This document shows positions 23,772-31,138 of a DNA stretch of 32,173 nucleotides, piece after piece. The translations under genes and the position numbers were made by a program. Numbering within the stretch: position 1 is the first letter of the stretch; every line of letters starts with the position of its first letter. This DNA is from an uncultured Ruminococcus sp. (GTDB lineage: Bacteria; Bacillota; Clostridia; Oscillospirales; Acutalibacteraceae): assembly GCA_902798365.1 (NCBI GenBank), contig CADBWP010000021.1, forward strand, positions 1-32,173, in the 5' to 3' direction. The notes under the pieces were generated by a model. It was not told where the DNA came from. It did no database searches and saw only the letters and a list, made by a program, of their open reading frames with translations.

Positions 23772-24497
23772 TTACTTCTTGTATTCGTAGTAGTAATATT
23801 TGGAATTTTTCTTGTAGAACTTCTTCGCATTAGGTCTGTCGTTATACACAAAGCCCATAATGTTCGCGTTGGCAAAGTTCATTTGTCTAATGGTTTCCTC
23901 AATTTCAGACATCTCGGAGGTTTCGTGGCGTACCACAATCAGATAGCCGTCGATGACCGACGACAGTATCGCCGCGTCGGACACAACGCCCACGGGCGGA
24001 AAATCGACTATAACATAGTCGTAAATTTCCTTAAGTATGTTCAGCATATTGGTCATCTGAGGAGATTCAATAAGCTTTGTGGGGTCGGGCGGTATGGTTC
24101 CTGCGGGAATAACGTCTATATTCATTTCGTTGTTTCGGATTATGGGCAGATTCTCAAAGCCGTTGTCACCGGTCAGATAGTCGCTCAGTCCGAAATTGCC
24201 CTTTGTCATGCCAATCTTTGAGGCTACGGTAGGCAGGCGCATGTCGCAGTCTATGATAACCACTTTTTTTTCAATTTGAGCCAGCGAAATAGCAAGATTA
24301 AGCGATATTGTGCTTTTGCCCTCGCCGCGGTTGGCACTGATAACGCCCACACAACGGCTTCTGTCGCCGGGCAGCGAAAACGCCACGTTGGTTCTCAGGG
24401 TTTTGTAAGCCTCCTGCATAGAGAAGCCGGAGCTATCCGAAAGCAGATTTTTGCTTTTGTCAAAAACGGAGTCGGTTGTTCTTTTTTTGCGCTTCAT
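23772..24497 (-). CDS. Capsular polysaccharide BY-kinase (CpsD/CapB/EpsB-like)
   Basis: This is a 241-aa cytosolic bacterial tyrosine kinase. Walker A is SANRGEGKST (54-63), Walker A' VIIDCDMR (80-87) and the Walker B-like segment VIVDFPP (162-168). A C-terminal tyrosine cluster (Tyr228, 234-237 and 239, in SKYYYYEYKK) is the autophosphorylation tail. Residue RSRCV near 47-50 precedes the first strand as usual. The kinase works with the adjacent Wzz-like membrane adaptor, whose cytosolic end activates it, to control chain length and export. Its ATG overlaps the Wzz stop in TAATG, so the two are coupled. No CpsB- or Wzb-type phosphatase gene is in the operon. The only phosphatase-like proteins nearby are those encoded at 1250 and 12260. 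Confidence 0.95.
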   Translation of the reverse strand: MKRKKRTTDSVFDKSKNLLSDSSGFSMQEAYKTLRTNVAFSLPGDRSRCVGVISANRGEGKSTISLNLAISLAQIEKKVVIIDCDMRLPTVASKIGMTKGNFGLSDYLTGDNGFENLPIIRNNEMNIDVIPAGTIPPDPTKLIESPQMTNMLNILKEIYDYVIVDFPPVGVVSDAAILSSVIDGYLIVVRHETSEMSEIEETIRQMNFANANIMGFVYNDRPNAKKFYKKNSKYYYYEYKK

Positions 24498-25333
24498 TAC
24501 GGACGACCCCCTTTCTTTTTATCGGTATCGTTGGCGTGCTTTGTTGCTTGTGCATAAGAGCCGTAGTAGCTGGAATAGTTGTAGTAGCTTGAGTAATCGC
24601 CGCTTGACCTTAAATCGTTAGAGTTGGGTATAATGCCTATTACGGGGAATCCGAAGCGTCCCTCAAGGTCGCCCTCCGACTTGACGCTGTCGTCCTTAAA
24701 GTATCTTATAAGAACTATCACAATGGCAGCCAAGGCGCCCACAAAGCCGCCCACTATGCCTATGCTCACGTAATTCGGGCGGTATCTTTTGGTAGAAAGC
24801 TGCGGAGGGTCGATAATGCGCATCGAGCTGCCGTCGATTATCTGAGCCATGTAGGTGGGGGAGGTGTGAGCTATTGCCTGAGCCAGCTTGTAGGAATTTT
24901 GAGCCGAGGGAGTTTCAACATATACGGTAATAATCTCGGTCTCATCCTCTATTTCGGTCGTGACAGAGCTTGAAAGAGCGTCCTGCTCCATGTCGATATT
25001 GCTGAACTCGGCTGAGGCGATCAAAACTGAGTTACTTGTAAGAACCTTTGAATAGGTTTTTACAAGATCCTTGGATGCCTGCGTATCAACGCTCGAAAGC
25101 GATTCTCTTGACGTTTGCTGCGTCTGATTGTTTACGTAGGCGGTAAAATAGCTGCGATAGGTGGGCTTTAAAAACATCTTTGAGGCAACAAACGTAGCGC
25201 CTGCGGTAATAACGGCAACCAAAATGATGATCCATATCTTTTTGGCGAGTGCCACCAAAAGCGGCGCCAGGTTAACCTCTATTTCGCGCACGCTTTTGTC
25301 GTTTTTGTTTTGAGTGACAATTTCTTTTTCCAT
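24497..25333 (-). CDS. Chain-length determinant / kinase activator (Wzz, CpsC/CapA-like)
   Basis: This is a 278-aa membrane protein with two membrane helices, near residues 30-50 (IWIIILVAVITAGATF) and 193-213 (VSIGIVGGFVGALAAIV). Between them is an extracytoplasmic domain with coiled-coil tendency and the Pro-rich RIIDPPQLSTKRYRP before the second helix, as in Wzz proteins. The cytosolic C-terminus is Tyr/Ser-rich (SSYYNYSSYYGSYAQ), unusual for the adaptor, and it could itself be a target of the kinase. AGGAGA lies before the ATG. Together with the BY-kinase it forms the split Firmicute version of the Wzc complex. It is the fourth gene of the operon, 59 bp after the nucleotidyltransferase-like gene. 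Confidence 0.9.
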   Translation of the reverse strand: MEKEIVTQNKNDKSVREIEVNLAPLLVALAKKIWIIILVAVITAGATFVASKMFLKPTYRSYFTAYVNNQTQQTSRESLSSVDTQASKDLVKTYSKVLTSNSVLIASAEFSNIDMEQDALSSSVTTEIEDETEIITVYVETPSAQNSYKLAQAIAHTSPTYMAQIIDGSSMRIIDPPQLSTKRYRPNYVSIGIVGGFVGALAAIVIVLIRYFKDDSVKSEGDLEGRFGFPVIGIIPNSNDLRSSGDYSSYYNYSSYYGSYAQATKHANDTDKKKGGRP

Positions 25334-25392
25334 GTACTTCGGTCTCCTGTGTTTAATGATACGATCGTAAGATCAGGCTGCGGCGCATGCCG

Positions 25393-26547
25393 TCATTCCT
25401 TATCCTTTTCAAGCTTTTTTATATAGCTTATTTCCTTTTTTATATCCTTGCGCTTGTGAATCGCCTGAACGGGCATATTAAGCGCAACATAAACGGGGAA
25501 AAGCAGCTTGTGCTTTGCTATGCCGGGATTCCGACTTTTGATTTTTGCGGCGTAGCCCGATATTCTGTGCCGGTAGTAACGCACTCTTGAGCCGCCCCCG
25601 CCCGAAAAGCATTCGTTGAACATATTTTCATAGTAATGCTCGTCAGCGCCGAACATGCCGCTCGTAAGAATATACTGAAGCATTTCCTTTTCGTCGGCGT
25701 CAAGTGCGTCAAAGCCGTCTTTTACGGCTGATTTGTCCGAAAACAGCTTCAGGGTAAGCCTGCGAAGCGTTTCCTCAAACGAAACAGCGCCCGTTTTTTC
25801 AAGCTCGCGCCGGACATAGTCAAAGTCGATGTCGGTGTAATTTTTAAGTATGAGGTACTCGTCGGTAACGGTGCGAAAGCCCGTGCCGTTAACTGTATAG
25901 TGCTTGAACGCGTGTAATATAAAGTAAATGTAAAAATCACTTTGGGTAAAGTGATAGCCGTAACCGCTGCCGTCGGGCTCAAGCCTTTCCTTTATGTCGC
26001 TGTAATAGGAGTGGATGTCAAAGCCGTTCAGGTTTTTGTCGCGGTCATACAGCGAGTGGTGCAGCTCAAAATTATAGAACGGATCCTTTGAATACTCGTC
26101 GGCGCAGGTGAAGTCGGCGCGCAGGGTATAGCCGTTTTTAAGCATATATTCACGCATGGTGTCGCGGAAGTTTTCGTCAAAAAGAATGTCGTTATCGGCA
26201 AATTCCCTCGTGCCATAGTGGGGATACAGTCTTCCGATGACCGCGCCCTTGAGAAGCATGTACCAAATTTTGTTCTGCTCCATAAAGGCAATCAGTTTTT
26301 TTCTTTCCGCCTCAAAAAGAATCGTTTTTTTGATCTGATGGTTAAGCGCATCATTCCAGCGGCGTTTTTCGTCATCTGAGGCGTTGCCGAGCAATCCTGC
26401 GCCCGACAATGCTTTTGCCGTAAGCGCCGCCATGCCGTGTGCCGACGCCAGCTTCCACAACGCGTCATAGTCGATTTTGTCTAAAACGGGATTTTCGCCT
26501 GTGAGGGAGCAAACGGAGAGATATACAAACTGTGTTACGGTGTTCAT
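25393..26547 (-). CDS. NTP_transf_5 family nucleotidyltransferase-like protein
   Basis: This is a 384-aa soluble protein. The diagnostic segment is residues 96-124, with WYMLLKGAVIGRLYP followed by REFADNDILFDE: a Lys-Gly pair (100-101) and acidic residues Asp118 and Asp120 that would bind metal and nucleotide in a polymerase-beta-like fold (PF14907). Substrates of this family are not established in general. Members occur in peptide-tailoring clusters, such as some phosphorylated lasso peptides, and in polysaccharide loci with PqqD-like and HprK-like partners. Its ATG overlaps the stop of the S24/S26-type gene (ATGA, 26544-26547), with GGAGG before it. The tight overlap with the two upstream genes argues that the three products act together. 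Confidence 0.8.
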   Translation of the reverse strand: MNTVTQFVYLSVCSLTGENPVLDKIDYDALWKLASAHGMAALTAKALSGAGLLGNASDDEKRRWNDALNHQIKKTILFEAERKKLIAFMEQNKIWYMLLKGAVIGRLYPHYGTREFADNDILFDENFRDTMREYMLKNGYTLRADFTCADEYSKDPFYNFELHHSLYDRDKNLNGFDIHSYYSDIKERLEPDGSGYGYHFTQSDFYIYFILHAFKHYTVNGTGFRTVTDEYLILKNYTDIDFDYVRRELEKTGAVSFEETLRRLTLKLFSDKSAVKDGFDALDADEKEMLQYILTSGMFGADEHYYENMFNECFSGGGGSRVRYYRHRISGYAAKIKSRNPGIAKHKLLFPVYVALNMPVQAIHKRKDIKKEISYIKKLEKDKE

Positions 26548-26999
26548 TTATTACCTCCGTTAAAGAATCTTTTTTTTGCCTTCCAAAGAACGTGCTCAAC
26601 GCCGTGCAATACATATCTGGGAGCGTACAAAAAGTTCCACAACCGCGAGTATAGCCTGTAGCCGCGCTCATTTACGCTGTGATTTTTGCCCTTGCGCTTA
26701 AACTCGGAAAGCACGCCTATCACGTTTTGCCTGGGAATATACTCCTTGCGGTAGGTGTTGTCGCCGCGAATGATATACACGCCGTCTCCAAAGCCGATTA
26801 TGCGGTGCAAAACATACCTTCCGTCGCACTCTCTTACATACAGCGGTACGTCGTATTTTTTCAGCTCTCCGCTTACCGGGCGTATTATAACCAAATCTCT
26901 GTTTTGCTTGAACAGGGGGCGCATACTCGAGCCCTGTGTTTTGTATATGAGAACTCCGTTTTCGTTCAGGAGCTTTTCAAACGTTCCGCTTGATTTCAT
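26544..26999 (-). CDS. S24/S26-type peptidase, His-dependent, lacking a membrane anchor
   Basis: This is a 151-aa protein. Residues 19-31 read YKTQGSSMRPLFK with Ser25 in the signal-peptidase box S-M-x-P. VLHRIIG (63-69) supplies His65 where the SipW/Sec11 type uses histidine as the base, and RGDNT (78-82) matches the conserved GDN box. Bacterial LepB-type enzymes use lysine instead, so this is the archaeal/ER-like type. No N-terminal membrane helix is present; the C-terminal part is basic with a moderately hydrophobic segment. The target is unknown. It could cut a peptide handled by the PqqD-like protein. It overlaps both neighbours by 4 bp (ATGA junctions), so the stoichiometry of the three proteins is probably linked. 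Confidence 0.78.
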   Translation of the reverse strand: MKSSGTFEKLLNENGVLIYKTQGSSMRPLFKQNRDLVIIRPVSGELKKYDVPLYVRECDGRYVLHRIIGFGDGVYIIRGDNTYRKEYIPRQNVIGVLSEFKRKGKNHSVNERGYRLYSRLWNFLYAPRYVLHGVEHVLWKAKKRFFNGGNK

Positions 27000-27256
27000 T
27001 CGTCAAGCGCTCCCACTCTGCGCAGGGTAGCAATAACCTCGTCAACGTCGGCAGCTATTACCTCGCGCGGAGCGTCGTATTCCGCAAGCATTTTGTCGAT
27101 GACCTCGTCACGCGTGGTCTCTTCCTTCATGTAATTGATTATCTCGGCTGCGGTCTTGTTGCTGCGCACTATTCCGCTGAATTTTGCGTCGCCGGCAGCC
27201 ACCATCACCTGTGTGTCGTCAATATCCTGAGTAAGAAAATTTCCGTTTAATTTCAT
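26996..27256 (-). CDS. PqqD-family protein (peptide-binding RRE-like domain)
   Basis: This is an 86-aa protein with the PqqD fold: three short strands in the first 35 residues, with DDTQVMVAAGDAKFSGIVRSN, then a helical part with TAAEIINYM and the C-terminal VDEVIATLRRVGAL. PqqD-like domains recognise leader peptides in ribosomally made, modified peptide pathways and present them to enzymes; others work in HprK/PqqD systems of unknown product. The ATG has AAAGGA 9 bases upstream. It is the first gene of the EPS operon, directly behind the promoter at 27328-27356. No precursor-like small gene is visible beside it: the longest short frame in the leader is 27 codons and lies over the promoter. 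Confidence 0.82.
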   Translation of the reverse strand: MKLNGNFLTQDIDDTQVMVAAGDAKFSGIVRSNKTAAEIINYMKEETTRDEVIDKMLAEYDAPREVIAADVDEVIATLRRVGALDE

Positions 27257-27327
27257 GCTTTTTTATCCTTTCCGCAACAGCGTTCATGGCAAATCGACGC
27301 TATTGCGCTATTATTTCATTCTGTACC

Positions 27328-27356
27328 ATTATATCAATAAATACGTGTGCCGTCAA
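27328..27356 (-). promoter_or_regulatory. Promoter of the PqqD/EPS operon
   Basis: On the minus strand TTGACG (complement of 27351-27356) and TATAAT (complement of 27328-27333) are spaced by 17 bp. The leader to the PqqD start codon is about 65 bases. No other strong promoter was seen before the operon end at 19085, so all nine genes probably depend on it. The 253-bp gap 27257-27509 otherwise holds only the terminator at 27439-27474. Confidence 0.85.
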
Positions 27357-27438
27357 ATGGTTTTTTTTGTAATAAATTGTCATGAAAAACAAGAATCCGT
27401 GTTATATTGTTATTATTTTGTCTTTAATGCGAATAAAA

Positions 27439-27474
27439 CAAAAAGCGATGTATTATTGCACAAAATACATCGCT
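27439..27474 (-). terminator. Terminator after the HprK-like gene
   Basis: AGCGATGTAT (27444-27453) and ATACATCGCT (27465-27474) form a perfect 10-bp stem with an 11-base loop. Read on the minus strand it begins 36 bp after the HprK-like stop and is followed by TTTTTG and further T-rich sequence. It separates the GH13/EndoU/HprK operon from the PqqD/EPS operon. Confidence 0.85.
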
Positions 27475-27509
27475 CAAATTTGTAAGATATAAACAATTGC
27501 CGCTGCCTG

Positions 27510-28244
27510 TCAGCGGCTCACAGCCTCATAGCATATTCTCGCCGCTTCGGGTGAAATATCGCATTGAAGTGAATAAAGCTTTACGGACGAAAGCAAACGG
27601 GTCTGCAACGCCAGGGACAGCGCTTTGTCGGCAACACAGTCTCTTTGAAACGTCGCCGCAAACAGCTCGGGAACCATTTCGCTGACGGCGGCGGGTCTGA
27701 TAATATTCTCATTGCCGCGGCTCAGCTTGATTATCGCCTTAAGCGGAGCGCTTGTGTTTTTGCCGGGATTTTCGTTTCCGCTCCACGGGCTTCCGTAGGC
27801 AATTGCGCCGTTGCCGGTAGGGCGGATAAACGGCTTGTCATCGTTTAGAATCCGGGCGCGGCTGCCCAAAAGCTCGCACCAAAGACGTGTGTGTGTGGAT
27901 TTTCCCGTTCCGCTGCGTGCGGTAAACAGATATGCCTGGCCGTCGGCAATTATTGCAGAGCCGTGGATCATCAGCACGCCGCGCTTGAGCAGGGCAGAGG
28001 TGATAAGGCGGAATATGGCGCTGTTCTCGGCAACGTTGTCATAGTGCTTGTATGACATGTCGCCGCGCGCAAGGGCGTTTTGCTTAAGCTCAGCCGCCGC
28101 TCTGTCACATTCCTCCAAGGTTGCCTCAATAACAGTATCCGTCGGCTCGTCTGTCATATAGTCCTCAAAAAAATCTTTTACGAAACCGTAGCGGCAATGA
28201 ATCCTAAAGACCTCGTCCGCTATTTTAACGTTGAACTTTATCAT
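27510..28244 (-). CDS. HPr kinase-like protein (HprK-related, PEPCK-like fold)
   Basis: This is a 244-aa protein corresponding to the kinase domain of HprK without its N-terminal domain. It has MIHGSAII (92-99), the P-loop ARSGTGKSTHT (109-119), LNDDKPFI (133-140) with the metal-binding Asp pair, and GSPWSGN (151-157). These are the shared marks of HprK-related kinases in PqqD-associated systems. True HprK phosphorylates HPr; relatives such as the lasso-peptide kinases phosphorylate a peptide serine. The start overlaps the preceding gene by 20 bp and has only a weak ribosome binding site, implying translational coupling. It ends the GH13-EndoU operon, and the PqqD-like gene begins the next operon 253 bp on. 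The real substrate is unknown. Confidence 0.85.
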   Translation of the reverse strand: MIKFNVKIADEVFRIHCRYGFVKDFFEDYMTDEPTDTVIEATLEECDRAAAELKQNALARGDMSYKHYDNVAENSAIFRLITSALLKRGVLMIHGSAIIADGQAYLFTARSGTGKSTHTRLWCELLGSRARILNDDKPFIRPTGNGAIAYGSPWSGNENPGKNTSAPLKAIIKLSRGNENIIRPAAVSEMVPELFAATFQRDCVADKALSLALQTRLLSSVKLYSLQCDISPEAARICYEAVSR

Positions 28245-28536
28245 ATTGCTTTTTGTATGCCTTTGTTATTCTTTTAAGATCGCGGGTGGGAGCCTCGATC
28301 TCCTCGCCGTTTATGTCGTTTGTCACCTTTGTGTTTTCGGGAGTAATAAATATCGAAAAAGCGTTGCCCGAAAAGGAAGGATTCTCCTCACCGCTTTCAA
28401 ACGCCTCAACTATTTTGTCCAGAAAGCTTCTTTCGGCAAGCAAAAGCTCGGCAAACAGGCTGTAATAGCTGTCCTCAAAAACAACCTCGGGAAGACGTCG
28501 CTTTTTGCCTGCGGGCGCTATTTTGTATTTCAGCAT
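28225..28536 (-). CDS. Conserved-looking 103-aa protein, possible EndoU partner/immunity
   Basis: I do not recognise the family. The protein is soluble with a basic N-terminus (KIAPAGKKRRLPE), a helical acidic middle (FAELLLAERSFLDKIVEAF), a beta segment (SGNAFSIFITPENTKVTNDI) and a basic C-terminal helix ending KAYKKQYDKVQR. The size and layout resemble cytosolic immunity or antitoxin proteins. GGAG lies about 8 bases before the ATG. It starts 2 bp after the EndoU-like lipoprotein stop and overlaps the HprK-like gene by 20 bp. It could therefore be the immunity partner of the EndoU domain or a partner or substrate of the kinase; sequence alone does not decide. Confidence 0.7.
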   Translation of the reverse strand: MLKYKIAPAGKKRRLPEVVFEDSYYSLFAELLLAERSFLDKIVEAFESGEENPSFSGNAFSIFITPENTKVTNDINGEEIEAPTRDLKRITKAYKKQYDKVQR

Positions 28537-28538
28537 AG

Positions 28539-29219
28539 TCAGTCTCCTTCATAAACGGGGTAGGCGGTGGTTATTTTTTTGCTGCCGTCAAGGTACATGT
28601 CAATCTCCAAATCGCCGCTGTAGCCTATCCACAGCGAGCCGTGAGGATTGTCGGGGTCGCTCAGGGCATAGTCATACGCCTCGTTTATGGCGTCAACCAC
28701 CTGCTGTGGTGTGTAGCTTTCGGGATAAAAGGAGCTGAAACCGTTTTTCTTTACACCGCTCACCTTTACCTCGCCGGTAAATACGCCGTGGCGGTCGGTT
28801 GACGAGCGTGTGCCGCTTATTATTTCGCCCTTGCTGTCGGAAACAAGGGTATAGTGATAGCCCGTCGCCTTGCCCTTGCCGTTGATGGTGCCGTCAAAAA
28901 TGTGTTCAAGCGTGTTTTTGGCAAAGTGTTCGGTGTTTTTCAGCTTTTTTATATCCGCCATGGTGTAGCTGCCGGCGGAAGCTTTGTCGTCTGTATTGTC
29001 GCCTTGGCTTTCCGGGCTGCTCTGCTTTGAGCTATGCGAGCCGTTCAGAGCGTCGTCAATGTAGCTTTGCGCGTTGTCAATGACGCTTTCGGCATTTGAC
29101 TTTATGGTGGATTCGGCTGCGTTTTTAAGCTCATCTACCATCTCGGAGCAGCCGCCGAGCACAATGCACAGCGCAAGCAGCAGAGCTGCAACAGCGGAAA
29201 GGATTCTGTTTTGCTTCAT
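28539..29219 (-). CDS. Lipoprotein with a bacterial EndoU-like nuclease domain
   Basis: This is a 226-aa precursor. The signal peptide ends with lipobox LGGC (Cys24). A helical stretch (28-58) and a Ser/Asp-rich linker (60-85) follow. Residues about 95-185 match the bacterial EndoU pattern: LEHIFDGTI (His106), ATGYHYT (His122), and VKKNGFSSFYPESYTPQQV with Lys157 or Lys158 and the SxFYP box. His, His and Lys are the catalytic residues of EndoU RNases, so the site looks complete. A short C-terminal extension (GSLWIGYSGDLEIDMYLDG) follows. EndoU domains are common toxin tips; on a lipoprotein it would sit outside the cell, where its RNA target is unclear. The ATG at 29219 has CGGAGAAA upstream; an ATG nine codons earlier overlaps that site. 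It follows the GH13 gene by 27 bp. Confidence 0.75.
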   Translation of the reverse strand: MKQNRILSAVAALLLALCIVLGGCSEMVDELKNAAESTIKSNAESVIDNAQSYIDDALNGSHSSKQSSPESQGDNTDDKASAGSYTMADIKKLKNTEHFAKNTLEHIFDGTINGKGKATGYHYTLVSDSKGEIISGTRSSTDRHGVFTGEVKVSGVKKNGFSSFYPESYTPQQVVDAINEAYDYALSDPDNPHGSLWIGYSGDLEIDMYLDGSKKITTAYPVYEGD

Positions 29220-29246
29220 ATTTTCTCCGTTAAATAAGATTTGCAA

Positions 29247-30977
29247 TTATTTTCTTACGATCAGCACGCCGTTCTTTTTCAGCGTTCCGTCGCTGTAAAG
29301 ATTTGAAAATGCAGTTTCGCCGTCGGCTGCAACTGTGCAGGGCTTGTCTCCCGCGTTGATAAACACGGTCAGGTTGTCGCGCCTGTAGCAGACAAGCCGC
29401 GGATATTCCTTGTCGGGGAAGAAGGAAAGCCTGCTCACGGGGGAATCGGGAAGCTCGCGCCTTACCTTGAGCAGAGCGGCGACCTTAGCTATCATTGCGT
29501 CATGGTGACCTGCGTCTATTTCGTCCCACGGCATACAGCTGCGGTTGTAGGGCGTGCCGGGACCGCGCATTGCTATCTCGGTGCCGTAATACAGGCACGG
29601 GCTGCCGGGCAGGGTCACAAGCAGCGCCAGCTTTTGCAGCAGCTCGTCGGTGTTCTCACACTTTTCAATGGCGCGCGGAGTATCGTGGGTGTCAAGGAAG
29701 GTGAACAGGGTCTCGTTTATCTGCTTGGGATAGAGCGACAGGCAGAAGTTCATGCGGTGCATAAAGGACGTTGAGTCCATATCCTTGTCGCGCCAGAAGT
29801 CACCTACACCGCCCGTAAACGGATAGTTCATCACCGAGTCGTATTCGTAGCCGTTGAGCCAGCCGATAGAGTCGAACCATATCTCGCCCAGCATGAACAG
29901 GTCGGGTTTTATGCGCTTAAGCCGCGTATTCAGGCTGCGAATAAAGGCGTGGGATATTTCATCGGCAACGTCAAAGCGTATTCCGTCGATGTCCCAGCTC
30001 TTAATCCAGTATTCGCACACGTCGCCGAAGTAATCCATCACCGCAGGATTGTTGGTGTTCAGCTTGGGCATTGGCGCCCAGAACGAGAACGTGTAGTAAC
30101 GCTTGTCGGCGGTGGTAAAGTCGCGTTTTATAAAATCATCGCTGTTTATAAAGAACCAGTCATAGTAGGGCGAATTCTTGCCGTTTTCACACACGTCCCT
30201 CCAAGCGAAGAACTCGGTGCCGCAATGATTGAACACAGCGTCAAGCATAAGGCGTATGCCCAGCGCGTGAGCCTTGTCGGAAAGCTCGCGCAGGTCTGCG
30301 TCGGTGCCGAAGTCGGGGTCGATGGTTTTATAGTCGAAGGTGTTGTATTTGTGGTTTGAGTTGGACAAAAAGATGGGGGTAAGGTAAATTCCGCTTATTC
30401 CAAGCTCCTTAAGATAGGGCAGCTTTTCGGTTATGCCCTTTATCGTTCCGCCGTACAGGTCGTTAAAGCCGGGCTTGGTCATGTCGCCCCACTCGCGGAA
30501 TTTTAGGCTTTGGCGCGCGTTTTTGTCGCGGCAAAAGCGGTCGGGCATAATCTGATACCAAATTGTTCGGCGCACCCACTCGGGCGGAGCGATAACGTCC
30601 GCAGGGTTTATCCACGGAAACTTGAAGTATTCCGTAGAGATCCTGTCGCGCTCCTCCTCGGGGCACAGCTTGTTTTCAAAAACGCAGTACTGCCGTCCCT
30701 TTTCTTCAATAACAAAGTAATATTGCAGCCTTTTGTACTCGGGCTTTATCTCTACGCTCCAAATAACGTGGTCGGCAAGCTTCATGTCAAGCTTCATCTC
30801 GCTCATGGAGCCCTCCCATTCACCCTCGCGTCTGAGCTCGTGAATAAAAGGATCCTCGCTGAAAATATAGGCATGCTCAACGTCGTAGCCCGTCCTAAGA
30901 TTGACCACGACGGTGTCTGTGTCGAGCGCGTAGCACCAGCTCCCCGTTGACCTGTGATATACCGCAGATAAGTCCAT
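29247..30977 (-). CDS. GH13 alpha-glucan hydrolase (neopullulanase/cyclomaltodextrinase-like)
   Basis: This 576-aa cytosolic enzyme lacks a signal peptide. Residues 1-120 form an N-terminal beta domain of the CBM34-like kind. The GH13 barrel follows: YQIMPDRF (141-148, typical of the neopullulanase subgroup), LMLDAVFNHCG (243-253), DGIRFDVADE (331-340) with nucleophile Asp336, FMLGEIW (361-367) with acid/base Glu365, and TFLDTHDTPR (426-435) with Asp432. All catalytic residues are present. It should split maltodextrins, cyclodextrins or pullulan inside the cell. GGGGGTGA precedes the ATG. It is the first gene of an operon continuing into the EndoU-like lipoprotein, the 103-aa protein and the HprK-like kinase, a combination with no obvious metabolic logic. 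Confidence 0.93.
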   Translation of the reverse strand: MDLSAVYHRSTGSWCYALDTDTVVVNLRTGYDVEHAYIFSEDPFIHELRREGEWEGSMSEMKLDMKLADHVIWSVEIKPEYKRLQYYFVIEEKGRQYCVFENKLCPEEERDRISTEYFKFPWINPADVIAPPEWVRRTIWYQIMPDRFCRDKNARQSLKFREWGDMTKPGFNDLYGGTIKGITEKLPYLKELGISGIYLTPIFLSNSNHKYNTFDYKTIDPDFGTDADLRELSDKAHALGIRLMLDAVFNHCGTEFFAWRDVCENGKNSPYYDWFFINSDDFIKRDFTTADKRYYTFSFWAPMPKLNTNNPAVMDYFGDVCEYWIKSWDIDGIRFDVADEISHAFIRSLNTRLKRIKPDLFMLGEIWFDSIGWLNGYEYDSVMNYPFTGGVGDFWRDKDMDSTSFMHRMNFCLSLYPKQINETLFTFLDTHDTPRAIEKCENTDELLQKLALLVTLPGSPCLYYGTEIAMRGPGTPYNRSCMPWDEIDAGHHDAMIAKVAALLKVRRELPDSPVSRLSFFPDKEYPRLVCYRRDNLTVFINAGDKPCTVAADGETAFSNLYSDGTLKKNGVLIVRK

Positions 30978-31004
30978 TACGTCACCCCCGTTTTTACTTC
31001 TTCT

Positions 31005-31033
31005 ATTTTACCACATTTTTTTTATTAAAACAA
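31005..31033 (-). promoter_or_regulatory. Promoter of the GH13-EndoU-HprK-like operon
   Basis: On the minus strand TTGTTT (complement of 31028-31033) and TAAAAT (complement of 31005-31010) are spaced by 17 bp, in an AT-rich stretch 28 bp before the GH13 start codon. Confidence 0.65.
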
Positions 31034-31138
31034 CATATATATAAGATTTTTTCATGTCAATCTGTTCGTTCATATCTTTTGATCAAGGCAATATTCCTTC
31101 GTTTCGGGCATATACATATGGAATAAACAAATAACGGG

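Noticed and set aside
27257-27390. Short minus-strand frames in the leader before the PqqD-like gene, examined as possible precursor peptides.
   Set aside because: The longest (27 codons) lies over the promoter and lacks a ribosome binding site and any leader/core layout.
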